Below are positions 34,818 to 42,107 of a stretch of 64,000 bases of DNA, piece after piece. This stretch comes from a virus, in the IMG/VR virus record IMGVR_UViG_3300020147_000065, positions 124,001 to 188,000 of that record; one strand, given 5' to 3'. The translations under genes were made by a program, and so were the position numbers. Numbering within the stretch: the first letter of the stretch is position 1; each line of letters starts with the position of its first letter. Under the pieces are notes generated by a model. It made no database searches, was not told where the DNA came from, and worked only from the letters and a program-made list of their open reading frames with translations.

Positions 34818-35120
34818 ATGTATAAGACGGTCACTCTCGCAAAGTTACGCCGTTTGGTCGCAAACCACGGGGCAGACAGTGTTCACATTAAATTCGATGA
34901 ATATGATGGGCCGGCCCGTTTGTCCATCCGAATCGGCACGACGATTTATCACACGCAATGGGTGGACTTATCAGTTCTTTGCGGTTCATTGCTCCGGTGG
35001 CGTAATTTGCGGGGTGTTAGTTGTTTCGCTAACAAAGGTCGCAATGTGGGACTCATTGGGCCTAAGAACTGGAAACTTCAAAAGGGACAGAAAAAAGAGT
35101 TCCACCCGGCTTATTTCTAA
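34818..35120 (+). CDS. Hypothetical 100-residue basic protein
   Basis: MYKTVTLAKLRRLVANHGAD, with GATGAGG before the ATG. Alpha/beta with a basic C-terminus (KNWKLQKGQKKEFHPAYF). The coding sequence contains a CCACGGGG copy. The stop lies in the stem AAGCCGGG/CCCGGCTT. Confidence 0.7.
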   Translation: MYKTVTLAKLRRLVANHGADSVHIKFDEYDGPARLSIRIGTTIYHTQWVDLSVLCGSLLRWRNLRGVSCFANKGRNVGLIGPKNWKLQKGQKKEFHPAYF

Positions 35121-35183
35121 GCCGGGTTTGCCCCCCCCACCACGATTCAAACGCCAAAAATCGTGGTGGGGCAAGTGATCGCA

Positions 35184-35255
35184 ATGGAAGAAGGAAAGCC
35201 AGGAAATCAGGTCAAAAATAAATTCCAAAATCACTTGTGTTTACTAAACTTTTGA
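35184..35255 (+). repeat. GGAAGAAGG element, copy 2
   Basis: The frame MEEGKPGNQVKNKFQNHLCL ends after 23 residues, before the promoter of the 35292 gene. It matches copy 1 at 10 of the first 13 codons, with synonymous or conservative changes at several positions. Confidence 0.5.
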
Positions 35256-35291
35256 GTTACACTAACACTATCTTGTTTGGAGGTTTTGGTT

Positions 35292-35603
35292 ATGTCTCTA
35301 TTTGACCACTCGATTAAAGGGCACCTGAATTGGAAAGAACAGCGCGTTGCTGTGGAATGGGCTTATCAGCGCCGCAAACAGAAAGTTCTTTTCCGTTCTC
35401 TTGAAGGCGAAGCTATCGCGTTAACAGGCGTGATATGTTTCAAAGAAACCAAGTCAGTAACCGTTGGCGGTGGTTATATGACTTTGAAGGGTCGTGACGG
35501 CCTCGCATTACAAAATGCACCAAAGGTCGAACAATTTCCAGAGGCTCTCGTTGCGCTTGCTCGCAAAGTAATCGAACGATGGCCGGAAGAAGAAAGCGAG
35601 TGA
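35292..35603 (+). CDS. Soluble member of gene pair family (copy 3)
   Basis: 103 residues, MSLFDHSIKGHLNWKEQRVA, with TGGAGG upstream. It aligns with copy 2 over its length: VLFRSLEGEAIALTGVICFK against VVLRSIEGEAGECFGVIYLR, then VGGGYMTLKGRDG. The stop overlaps the next gene by GTGA. Confidence 0.8.
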   Translation: MSLFDHSIKGHLNWKEQRVAVEWAYQRRKQKVLFRSLEGEAIALTGVICFKETKSVTVGGGYMTLKGRDGLALQNAPKVEQFPEALVALARKVIERWPEEESE

Positions 35604-35710
35604 TTTTACTTGCATTTGTTCTACTGGTAACAGCGCCCTTATTTATTGGCAAGCCTTATATTTTTTATGGTATCGTTATTCTGGTTGGTGTGCTTACCCT
35701 TTTAGGGTAG
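35600..35710 (+). CDS. Tiny two-helix membrane protein (copy 3)
   Basis: 36 residues from GTG: VILLAFVLLVTAPLFIGKP then YIFYGIVILVGVLTLLG. Same length and APxF turn as copy 2. Confidence 0.7.
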   Translation: MILLAFVLLVTAPLFIGKPYIFYGIVILVGVLTLLG

Positions 35711-35880
35711 GCACATCGCCAGCGATGTGCCCCCCCCCTTGCATCACGATTGTAAAACTTCCTACTGGGGATCAAAATATGTGGAAGAAGGAAGGTCAGA
35801 AAATCAGGTCAAGAATAAAAAGATTTTTCACTTTGCCCCCCCCCCTTGTTGCCATCTTTATCATATGTAATAATTTAAGT

Positions 35881-36216
35881 ATGGAATTTAGCAACACGGA
35901 CATCACCAAAGTTTTTGAGAACGTAAACGCTCCGGCTGTAAAGGCTCAGATTTCAACTCTTGGCGGTGCCGGTCGCCATAGTCTAATGATTACTATGTCA
36001 TTGGACAAGCGCGAGGATTGGGTTGCTGGCATCCTTCACAATTCGCGCTATATGTTCTTTAGTTTATCACAGGGCGGTAAACTCGAACAATTCAACCGCG
36101 CCCACACAATCGAGCCAAAGTTTCGCACTCGCACCGTTGGCAGTGTAGACGATGCCATTGCAAAGATTAACACATACATCGAAAAAGTTAAGGACGCCCC
36201 CGCTGCTGTCAAGTAG
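35881..36216 (+). CDS. Hypothetical 111-residue protein, leaderless
   Basis: MEFSNTDITKVFENVNAPAV. The -10 AATAAT ends 6 nt before the ATG, with TTGTTG 17 bp upstream directly after a C-tract. C-terminal helix KINTYIEKVKDAPAAVK; the hairpin CCCCGCTgctgtcaAGTAGCGGGG holds the stop. Not recognised. Confidence 0.75.
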   Translation: MEFSNTDITKVFENVNAPAVKAQISTLGGAGRHSLMITMSLDKREDWVAGILHNSRYMFFSLSQGGKLEQFNRAHTIEPKFRTRTVGSVDDAIAKINTYIEKVKDAPAAVK

Positions 36217-36270
36217 CGGGGACGTGCCCCCCCCCCCTGCATCTTATTACAAATTTGATATACTCTGAAT

Positions 36271-36405
36271 ATGAAAATTCTTGTGGTGCATCATGTTGAA
36301 GAATCTTTTTGTGGTGACGAATGGCAACAAATGGATAATGCACAAAGTGTTGTCGCAAAATTTTACGTCATATCAACCGCACAAGTTATGATAAGATTAT
36401 TCTGA
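36271..36405 (+). CDS. 5' part of a split gene (possible -1 frameshift product)
   Basis: MKILVVHHVEESFCGDEWQQ, 44 codons to a stop. TATACT lies 6 nt before the ATG. At 36357-36363 the heptamer A-AAA-TTT is in the correct phase for -1 slippage. Slipping there continues as LRHINRTSYDKIILTTM into the next frame, which is the natural continuation of the protein. Confidence 0.6.
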   Translation: MKILVVHHVEESFCGDEWQQMDNAQSVVAKFYVISTAQVMIRLF

Positions 36406-36410
36406 CCACT

Positions 36411-36713
36411 ATGGAGGCATCGAATAGTGGTTATCATGAACTCGATAAATATATCAGCGTGGTAGAAAATTGGTGGTTTGGTTATTCACCTGATGAAGTA
36501 TCTGAATATGATACCGAACCAATGGTTTATAATGAAGACCATGTTTATGAAGGTCACGAATGGCTGCGAGTTTATGACTGGATTAAAGAACTAAAAGGTC
36601 ATCAAATTTCCGTTTGCGGTGGTTTTCGTAATGAGTGTTTCTTAGGTCTTACCTCTACACTTGACCATTTAGGTATCAAATATAAAACAATTGAGCAGTG
36701 CGTTTATGGTTGA
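36411..36713 (+). CDS. 3' part of the split gene
   Basis: 100 residues from MEASNSGYHELDKYISVVEN. Its frame is open upstream through SYDKIILTTM, so this ATG need not be the true start and no ribosome site precedes it. Acidic and Tyr/Trp-rich, with YEGHEWLRVYDWIKELKGHQ. A fused product with the 36271 frame would be about 147 residues. Confidence 0.65.
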   Translation: MEASNSGYHELDKYISVVENWWFGYSPDEVSEYDTEPMVYNEDHVYEGHEWLRVYDWIKELKGHQISVCGGFRNECFLGLTSTLDHLGIKYKTIEQCVYG

Positions 36714-36771
36714 TAACCATAAACGTGCCCCCCCCCCTTGTCGTGTCCCCGTGGTTTGTTAAAATAGAAGT

Positions 36772-37065
36772 ATGAATTTCTTACGCAACCCTCATTTTGT
36801 GGATTTTATCATTGATTTCACACAATGCAAAGCAGACGAAAGCGAACGTTTTGCACTTGCTAAGGCTCAGGGTGTAGCCTTCGCAGACTGGCGAATGACC
36901 ACCGACGCAGCCGACTTCGTTGTTGATTATTTCAACGCTTTACCCAAACAGGAACAGTTTCGGACGTTGGTTCGTGCCCGTCTCGATATGCGTCAACAGG
37001 CCGACGCATTAAACGCAAGCGTTGCAGAGTTTACTCAGGTGATAAACGCAGCCCGGTCTATGTAG
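36772..37065 (+). CDS. Hypothetical 97-residue protein, leaderless
   Basis: MNFLRNPHFVDFIIDFTQCK. TAAAAT ends 6 nt before the ATG, and the spacer holds CCCCGTGG. All-helical, with SERFALAKAQGVAFADW and ARLDMRQQADALNASV. The stop TAG lies in the stem CCCGGTCTA/TAGACCGGG. Confidence 0.75.
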   Translation: MNFLRNPHFVDFIIDFTQCKADESERFALAKAQGVAFADWRMTTDAADFVVDYFNALPKQEQFRTLVRARLDMRQQADALNASVAEFTQVINAARSM

Positions 37066-37142
37066 ACCGGGCTTGCCCCCCCGCTTACAATCATTCTTTT
37101 TCGTGTTATACTTGAATCAATTCAAGAGTTACGGAGAAAGCA

Positions 37143-37361
37143 ATGCGACACGCAAACCACGTAGTTTTACCAACGATCATCACTGAGACAGGAGATTATT
37201 TGACGCGCGGCGGTGAGGTCGTTAACATCACCTCGATTGTCCCTTACTCGGCTTATGGTGCTACCGGCACCTATCATTGTAATATCATAGACCATTGGGA
37301 TGTTTCAGGTCGGCTTTATCCCAACATGATAAGTGATAATGATATTGTCGAACGGGTATAA
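37143..37361 (+). CDS. Hypothetical 72-residue protein
   Basis: MRHANHVVLPTIITETGDYL, with CGGAG before the ATG and a ~30-nt leader. Beta-rich (GATGTYHCNIIDHWDVSGRL). Not recognised. Confidence 0.7.
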   Translation: MRHANHVVLPTIITETGDYLTRGGEVVNITSIVPYSAYGATGTYHCNIIDHWDVSGRLYPNMISDNDIVERV

Positions 37362-37468
37362 TGGACAGGGAACGAAAGTTCCCTGTCTGCCCCCCCCCCG
37401 CCGGCACCCCTTGCATTCTCCCCGTGGTTTGCTATACTCTCAGTATCTTTAGTTAGAGAGGTTACGAC

Positions 37469-37780
37469 ATGAACAACGATGTGAAGATTCGCGGAATCGA
37501 GACGCCCGAACTGTGCCTGTGCTGCGGCTGCCAGGCCGAAATCGAAATCACCACGCCTGATGGTGTGGAGAAAATGTGCTTTTCTGAGGCGTTGCGTCAG
37601 TATCCTGACCATATGGCCGACTATGGCGAATCCATGTTTCGTGCTATGCAGGATGAGGCCGAAGTATTGGATGCGCAGTTGCAAGAGTTCCGCGCTGAGG
37701 CGTGGCACGAAGAAAATACACCACCGGCATGGTTTATGGATGAGCCGAACCCTTATATGGGTATGGGCTGCGATTTTTAA
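37469..37780 (+). CDS. Acidic protein with Cys cluster
   Basis: 103 residues, MNNDVKIRGIETPELCLCCG. The CLCCGCQ cluster and a later EKMCF could bind metal. The rest is acidic helix (YGESMFRAMQDEAEVLDAQL). GAGAGG precedes the ATG. The promoter TTGCAT...TATACT has CCCCGTGG in its spacer. Confidence 0.72.
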   Translation: MNNDVKIRGIETPELCLCCGCQAEIEITTPDGVEKMCFSEALRQYPDHMADYGESMFRAMQDEAEVLDAQLQEFRAEAWHEENTPPAWFMDEPNPYMGMGCDF

Positions 37781-37883
37781 AACCTGCGCACTTTCCTGTT
37801 GTTTGGGAAAGTGCTGCCCCCCCCCTTGCTCCCATCTTTCTTTTTGTTATACTTGTAGTATCTTAGTTAGAGAGGTTAGAGCA

Positions 37884-38102
37884 ATGACTGAAAGCTATAA
37901 GCAAGCCGCAGAATGGGCGCAACATGAGGCAGACGTAACCGGCGAACCGTTTGTCGTCGTTCGGATGCCCAACACAACCGCGTATGGTTGCGAAAGAATC
38001 AGCGATTACGCAATGAAGATTCGCGGACGTGTCGCAGCAACAATTTATCTCGAAACGATTGTTCCGCAAGAGTGGCGGAAAGCAAGGAACGGTGAAAACT
38101 AA
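37884..38102 (+). CDS. Hypothetical 72-residue protein
   Basis: MTESYKQAAEWAQHEADVTG, with GAGAGG upstream in the same leader style as the previous unit. Overlaps the next gene by TAATG. Alpha/beta, not recognised. Confidence 0.72.
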   Translation: MTESYKQAAEWAQHEADVTGEPFVVVRMPNTTAYGCERISDYAMKIRGRVAATIYLETIVPQEWRKARNGEN

Positions 38103-38476
38103 TGGCTATCTCACGCGGCGGTAAAATCCGCAATGGTTCCTATGACCATAAATCTTATGGCCGTCCTCAGTTCGGTGTTGGTGGTGGTAATCGTATTCTC
38201 ACCAACGATAACACGAAATGGGGAGAATGGAAACGGGGCCACAAATACTCCCTGCGTATTCAAGACGTATCGCAGCGCAAGAACGGGCAAGTTCATGTGC
38301 AAGTGAAACCACACAAGGGCAACGGCGGCAGAGTCATTGAGAAAAAAGGTTTTGTGGAATTTTTAGACGGTGAACCACACATCACTGTAAATTGGCAGGG
38401 TAAACGCCTGACTATCGCTGAAATTCTCGCAATCGGCACACACTACGGAAATAAAGCGGCTCACTCTTCGGAGTGA
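38102..38476 (+). CDS. Hypothetical basic 124-residue protein
   Basis: MAISRGGKIRNGSYDHKSYG. Basic and Gly-rich, with a beta core WKRGHKYSLRIQDVSQRKNG. Coupled to the upstream gene by start-stop overlap. A nucleic-acid-binding role is possible from composition. The stop lies in the hairpin GCTCACTC/GAGTGAGC. Confidence 0.72.
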   Translation: MAISRGGKIRNGSYDHKSYGRPQFGVGGGNRILTNDNTKWGEWKRGHKYSLRIQDVSQRKNGQVHVQVKPHKGNGGRVIEKKGFVEFLDGEPHITVNWQGKRLTIAEILAIGTHYGNKAAHSSE

Positions 38477-38543
38477 GCCTTGCCCCCCCCTTGCGCGATT
38501 TAAAGTTCTGCGTTATCCTTTATGTATCTTACGGAGGTTTATC

Positions 38544-38741
38544 ATGTGTTCTGATTCTTTTGCGTCTGCTTGTGCTATTGCCGAAGAGAAATCAAAGGAA
38601 ACACCAAAGTGTTTGCAGTGTGGTAAACCGATGGGGCCGGTTGAGGCCGCCATCAGCTCGACGTGTGGTAAATGTTGCCGTCTTAATCATCGTAAAGCGA
38701 TGGGAAAAAATAATGCTCAGAAAAATTGCCTTTTGGCTTAA
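38544..38741 (+). CDS. Small zinc-finger protein
   Basis: 65 residues with CLQCGKPMGP and CGKCCRLNHRKAMG, two CxxC knuckles 19 residues apart. CGGAGG precedes the ATG. The last 29 bp overlap the next gene. Confidence 0.75.
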   Translation: MCSDSFASACAIAEEKSKETPKCLQCGKPMGPVEAAISSTCGKCCRLNHRKAMGKNNAQKNCLLA

Positions 38742-38889
38742 TTACAATGATAAACGCGTCCCGCAATGGTTGCACAATCGCGTTTGTCGTGATCGTTGGA
38801 CGTGTGACGGGTGCTATCGTAAAATGGTGCCCCGTGGTGGAATGTATTTCGATAATGGCCCTTATTGTGGTCATTGCAACGGGAACTAA
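38713..38889 (+). CDS. Small zinc-ribbon protein
   Basis: 58 residues, MLRKIAFWLNYNDKRVPQWL...WTCDGCYRKMV...YCGHCNGN. Two CxxC knuckles (CDGC, CGHC) could hold zinc. The ATG lies inside the previous gene, so translation is probably coupled. Confidence 0.72.
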   Translation: MLRKIAFWLNYNDKRVPQWLHNRVCRDRWTCDGCYRKMVPRGGMYFDNGPYCGHCNGN

Positions 38890-38948
38890 TTAGTTCCCGT
38901 TGTGCCCCCCCCCTTGTGCTACTATTAATAGTGTGTAATAATTTAAGT

Positions 38949-39215
38949 ATGGCTAACCACTACGAACGCAATCGGACGTTTGCTCGGTTTCAACATAACG
39001 GAAAACACTATACCATCCACGAGCGCAAACATAAACTCAGCGATGGAACATGGCACACAAGCCGTTTTATCTGTGATGCTGCCGGAGATTGGCAAGGATG
39101 GGCAAAAGGTGTAAAGGTTGCGCGTGAAGTGTTGGATGGCAAGCGCGATAAGCATACCGGCAAACTTCTTGACCCTGTCGCCGCAATTCACGAAGCTGTA
39201 GCAGCTCTCCCATAA
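38949..39215 (+). CDS. Hypothetical 88-residue basic protein, leaderless
   Basis: MANHYERNRTFARFQHNGKH. AATAAT ends 6 nt before the ATG; the stretch from -10 to ATG is identical to that of the 35881 unit. Beta hairpin KHYTIHERKHKLSDGTWH is followed by helices. Not recognised. Confidence 0.75.
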   Translation: MANHYERNRTFARFQHNGKHYTIHERKHKLSDGTWHTSRFICDAAGDWQGWAKGVKVAREVLDGKRDKHTGKLLDPVAAIHEAVAALP

Positions 39216-39295
39216 GGAGAGCTGCCCCCCCCCTTGCAGCTAACTACATTCTGAGGGATAATAGATATATCACCTTTAGTTACGGAGAGTTTATC

Positions 39296-39694
39296 ATGTC
39301 AGAAGTAATCGCAAACGCCGACCTCGTGGGCCGCATCATGGAGATGGTGCAATGGGCCGTTGATAAAGATATGGGCATCCAAAAAGGTGCTTTTGGTCTT
39401 GTCATTCGCAATGGTCACTATGCCGTTGGCTCCTATGGCCACGTTTGCGCGTTGGGCGCGTGTATGCATGGTAAAGCTGTCACCGGCGGCAGTGTGCCCG
39501 ATTCATTCGCAAAAGAATATGGTGTCACCGACACTTGGGCGTGGGAGTTTGCCTATGGGTTCGATAACCCGACTAATCCCTATGGCTACACGGTCACTGA
39601 GGCCGTATTAACGGGCGCGGAAGTTCGCCGCCTATGCGATGAGCGCGGCATCGAAATAAAAGGCAGTCGAGACGTAAAAGACAAAGAGGATTAG
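39296..39694 (+). CDS. Hypothetical 132-residue protein
   Basis: MSEVIANADLVGRIMEMVQW, with CGGAGAG before the ATG. Contains GHYAVGSYGHVCALGACMHG and later DNPTNPYGYTVTEAVLTGAE. Not recognised. Confidence 0.75.
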   Translation: MSEVIANADLVGRIMEMVQWAVDKDMGIQKGAFGLVIRNGHYAVGSYGHVCALGACMHGKAVTGGSVPDSFAKEYGVTDTWAWEFAYGFDNPTNPYGYTVTEAVLTGAEVRRLCDERGIEIKGSRDVKDKED

Positions 39695-39743
39695 CAACCC
39701 TCTGCCCCCCCCCTTGCTCTATTTACCATATTTGTTAGAATAG

Positions 39744-39808
39744 ATATGTAAGTCCTGTAATCCGCAGTCCTGGGACATTAGGCAACCAACTTACCACGGG
39801 AGAATTAA
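39744..39808 (+). promoter_or_regulatory. Structured 5' leader of the 39809 gene
   Basis: The -10 TAGAAT lies at about 39738, so the message has a ~60-nt leader. GTAAGT near its 5' end can pair with ACTTAC at its 3' end, closing an inner GTCC/GGAC hairpin. The ribosome site CGGGAG follows immediately, so folding could control access to it. Confidence 0.45.
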
Positions 39809-40003
39809 ATGTCACTCAGAGAACGACCAATCCATCGCTATTCCTGCCTTGTTCGAATTCCCGGTTCTGCAATTGCTCATCGCTATTACTATGAGGATTA
39901 CAATTCTCAAGGTGCGCGAGAAGCAATCAGACAGCAGGTAATCAATGCGTTTTCCCAAATTGATTCCCGTAAAATTAAAGTCAGCAAAGCTACAAGAGTC
40001 TAA
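39809..40003 (+). CDS. Hypothetical 64-residue basic protein
   Basis: MSLRERPIHRYSCLVRIPGS. Strand-helix layout with basic ends (SRKIKVSKATRV). It is followed 10 bp later by a second gene without a promoter of its own, so the two form a unit. Confidence 0.72.
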   Translation: MSLRERPIHRYSCLVRIPGSAIAHRYYYEDYNSQGAREAIRQQVINAFSQIDSRKIKVSKATRV

Positions 40004-40013
40004 GGATAAAATC

Positions 40014-40154
40014 ATGCACAGATTTCGATTATTCAAAGACGGGGACATGTGGTGCGCGTTGACCGGGAGCAACATTCAAGAAGGGCGCGTTGGATTCGGA
40101 AAAACTCCATCCGAAGCGGTTAAAAATTGGGAGAAGGACAAGCCCCTTCCATAG
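40014..40154 (+). CDS. HicB-like small protein candidate
   Basis: 46 residues: MHRFRLFKDGDMWCALTGSN, then GRVGFGKTPSEAVKNWEKDK. The pattern strand-DGDxWCA-strand-GxGxTPxEAvxNW resembles the small HicB-type fold that often controls toxins or binds RNA. No HicA partner is visible. The stop lies inside the AAGCCCC/GGGGCTT hairpin. Confidence 0.65.
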   Translation: MHRFRLFKDGDMWCALTGSNIQEGRVGFGKTPSEAVKNWEKDKPLP

Positions 40155-40227
40155 GGGCTTGTCGTTTTTAACCCCCCCTTGCGCTGATTCTCTACTTTGT
40201 TAAAATATAAAGCGAGGAGAGAATTTC

Positions 40228-40467
40228 ATGCGTTATCCACTAATTTGTTTGCTGACTGCGTTTCTCGGATGGTTCCCAATGGCCGCGTTTGGTGTAGGGC
40301 TTTTCGTCCATGCGGTTATTCGTTCGGTTCAATTCTGGATGTATCCCACCGTGGGCGGTTTTCTGGTGACAGTCGTTTCGACTCTACTGATTGTCGCTTA
40401 TATGAAAGTAACCGACCCCATCGCGGCATCGCTTTATAATCTGGAAACAGTAGCGAGTCTCTCTTGA
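40228..40467 (+). CDS. Membrane protein, two to three helices
   Basis: 79 residues, MRYPLICLLTAFLGWFPMAA. Hydrophobic segments at about 5-28, 42-62 and possibly 65-75. GAGGAG precedes the ATG. The stop lies in the hairpin GCGAGTCTCTC/GAGAGACTCGC. Confidence 0.73.
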   Translation: MRYPLICLLTAFLGWFPMAAFGVGLFVHAVIRSVQFWMYPTVGGFLVTVVSTLLIVAYMKVTDPIAASLYNLETVASLS

Positions 40468-40521
40468 GAGACTCGCCCCCCCCCCTTGCAGTTATTGAGC
40501 ATCTGATATAAAATATGTTAT

Positions 40522-40710
40522 ATGAAAAGTTTTTATGTTAAGCAGACAACAAGAAACTCCCGTCACGGAAGTTCAAGTTGGGGAACAGGTCACGTCTGCT
40601 CAACTTATAGTGAACCAGTAGACTCCCTGTTTTTTGCAATTGTCCTTTATTTCGTCTATTTAATTACATTCGATACCGCGATCTGGAATTTGAGCATTAG
40701 ATATGAATGA
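40522..40710 (+). CDS. Small protein with C-terminal membrane helix, leaderless
   Basis: 62 residues, MKSFYVKQTTRNSRHGSSSW, then one membrane helix SLFFAIVLYFVYLITFDTAI. TAAAAT ends 7 nt before the ATG. A soluble basic N-terminal part is anchored at the C-terminus. The downstream hairpin is weak. Confidence 0.68.
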   Translation: MKSFYVKQTTRNSRHGSSSWGTGHVCSTYSEPVDSLFFAIVLYFVYLITFDTAIWNLSIRYE

Positions 40711-40801
40711 CGCCCCCCCCCCTTGGCAGTATTTAATTTCCGCAGTATAATCTAATTGTCGCTGAGAAATACGGCGAACAAAAAACAAGGTGAGGTTTAC
40801 A

Positions 40802-40912
40802 ATGGGTGATTTTCTTCTCGAAATGTTGGGCGAAGTGGACGAAGCGACGGTAGCGGCACAAGAGACACAATTAGCTGAAGTTGCGGAAACCAAAGACGCC
40901 GACGACGACTAA
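40802..40912 (+). CDS. Acidic mini-protein (copy A)
   Basis: 36 residues: MGDFLLEMLGEVDEATVAAQ...ETKDADDD. GTGAGG precedes the ATG after a ~50-nt leader. It resembles the product at 41289 (MSMLDFLADMLGGEATMND...EDYDDED) in the amphipathic helix and poly-acid tail. Confidence 0.65.
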   Translation: MGDFLLEMLGEVDEATVAAQETQLAEVAETKDADDD

Positions 40913-41046
40913 TTATAGTCACAAAGGGTAAAAACGATTCGCAATTATCGCGCGGGGGAATCCGAAAATTCTCCCGCTCCTTTGTGCCCCCCCCTTGCGT
41001 CAAGTGGTATATTTGTTAAAATAAATGGTGAAAGTGAGGAAAACAA

Positions 41047-41187
41047 ATGGCTGCTTTGACTGATGAACAGAAGAAATTGGGTTGGGTCGAAGGCACTTCC
41101 GCAGAGTTTCTCGGACTCACACCCGAAGAAGAAGCTCAGGTGCTCGAAGAAATGGAAGGTAAACCAGAAGCAGAGGACTCGGAGTAA
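41047..41187 (+). CDS. Acidic mini-protein
   Basis: 46 residues, MAALTDEQKKLGWVEGTSAE...VLEEMEGKPEAEDSE, with GTGAGG before the ATG. Located between the two copies of a similar acidic mini-protein, which it resembles in composition but not clearly in sequence. Confidence 0.68.
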   Translation: MAALTDEQKKLGWVEGTSAEFLGLTPEEEAQVLEEMEGKPEAEDSE

Positions 41188-41288
41188 TCCGGGGACTCTG
41201 CCCCCCCCCTTGCGCAATATCTCAAAGAAGTTAAAATATATTATGTCAGTCAGCAATGACGACAAATCAAATCTTTGGAGAAGAAACC

Positions 41289-41420
41289 ATGTCCATGCTC
41301 GATTTTTTGGCCGATATGCTCGGCGGGGAAGCCACGATGAACGATGTCCAGGCCCAGGAAGCCGCTGTCCTTGCGGCTGCGCGAGAAAAAGACGCCGAAG
41401 ATTACGACGACGAGGATTAG
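41289..41420 (+). CDS. Acidic mini-protein (copy B)
   Basis: 43 residues, MSMLDFLADMLGGEATMNDV...KDAEDYDDED, with GGAGAAG before the ATG. An overlapping leaderless frame from 41243 (MSVSNDDKSN) exists but turns into Arg-rich sequence typical of a shadow frame. Similarity to copy A supports this frame. Confidence 0.68.
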   Translation: MSMLDFLADMLGGEATMNDVQAQEAAVLAAAREKDAEDYDDED

Positions 41421-41437
41421 TTTATCACTAATCAGGG

Positions 41438-41475
41438 AAAGGGAAAGTCCGAAAGACTTTCCCTTTTCTTTTTTG
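41438..41475 (+). terminator. Conventional terminator with U-tract
   Basis: AAAGGGAAAGTC pairs with GACTTTCCCTTT, followed by TCTTTTTT and then a C-tract. It shows that this phage can use a U-tract, so its absence elsewhere is a real difference. Confidence 0.9.
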
Positions 41476-41530
41476 TCTGCCCCCCCCCCTACCATCCCAC
41501 TGATAAAATCTCCCCGTGGGTGGCGATCAT

Positions 41531-41590
41531 ATGGAAGATGGAAGGCCAGTGAACCATGTCAAAAATAAAATCGAGAATCACTTTCACCTC
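41531..41590 (+). repeat. GGAAGAAGG element, copy 4
   Basis: Frame MEDGRPVNHVKNKIENHFHL aligned with copies 1-3. Directly upstream is CCCCGTGGGTGGCGATC, the putative operator. Copy 3 (35781-35820) begins with GTG instead of ATG in the same alignment. Confidence 0.5.
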
Positions 41591-41630
41591 CCCCTTGCAG
41601 CCATTGTCACACCTTGTTAAAATTTAAGGT

Positions 41631-41732
41631 ATGAAATGGCCCAAGATAATTATCACCACGCGGAAGTATATCTACGGTATCCAATCACAAACCCATTGTC
41701 AATGGTTGGTGATGTGCATAAACAGCATCTAA
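41631..41732 (+). CDS. Short hydrophobic-basic peptide, leaderless
   Basis: 33 residues, MKWPKIIITTRKYIYGIQSQ...LVMCINSI. TAAAAT ends 7 nt before the ATG and a C-tract lies upstream. The stop sits in the hairpin GCATCTA/TAGATGC. Small but fully framed by the standard unit signals. Confidence 0.6.
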   Translation: MKWPKIIITTRKYIYGIQSQTHCQWLVMCINSI

Positions 41733-41790
41733 GGGAGTAGATGCTGCCCCCCCCCTTGCAGCACTTTCATAAATTGCGTATAATTTAATT

Positions 41791-42060
41791 GTGAGCGGCG
41801 GAGTGAGTAAGCAATAGGGCAGTGAGGTTGAGAGAGTAACGTATACGGCGCGGTGATGAGTGCGGAGCCAATCGGACATCGAGATGAGCAACTCCAAACA
41901 ATACTCTAAGGCTATGGAACGAGGAAATCAAGATACATATACCTGCTGAGGCCCAAAGCTCCAACGTGAGCGTTTTCATAACAAGCAAAGATGCTGCGTA
42001 AGAAATTCCGCCCCGTGCGGTGAGATTCAAAGGCCACGAATCCTATATGCGTGGTATCTT
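41791..42060 (+). ncRNA. Structured non-coding RNA 1
   Basis: Promoter TTGCAG (41756) - 17 bp - TATAAT (41779) with C-tract upstream; a C-tract ends the unit. No start codon leads to more than eight codons in the expected place. GGCGGA (41797-41802) can pair with TCCGCC (42007-42012), closing almost the whole RNA. Inner hairpins include AACG-TGAG-CGTT (41963-41974), and CCACG/CGTGG (42034-42054) forms the 3' hairpin. The 3' closing strand can alternatively form CCGC-CCCGT-GCGG. Confidence 0.75.
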
Positions 42061-42107
42061 TGCCCCCCCCCCTTGCTCTATAATCCTTATCTGTTAAAAT
42101 AGATTAT

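Noticed and set aside
40945-41265. 106-codon minus-strand frame
   Set aside because: Reads through two C-tract junctions and a plus-strand gene with clear signals.
41243-41431. Leaderless frame MSVSNDDKSNLWRRNHVHAR
   Set aside because: It has the right promoter spacing but turns into Arg/Cys-rich shadow sequence; the 41289 frame has a ribosome site and a paralog.
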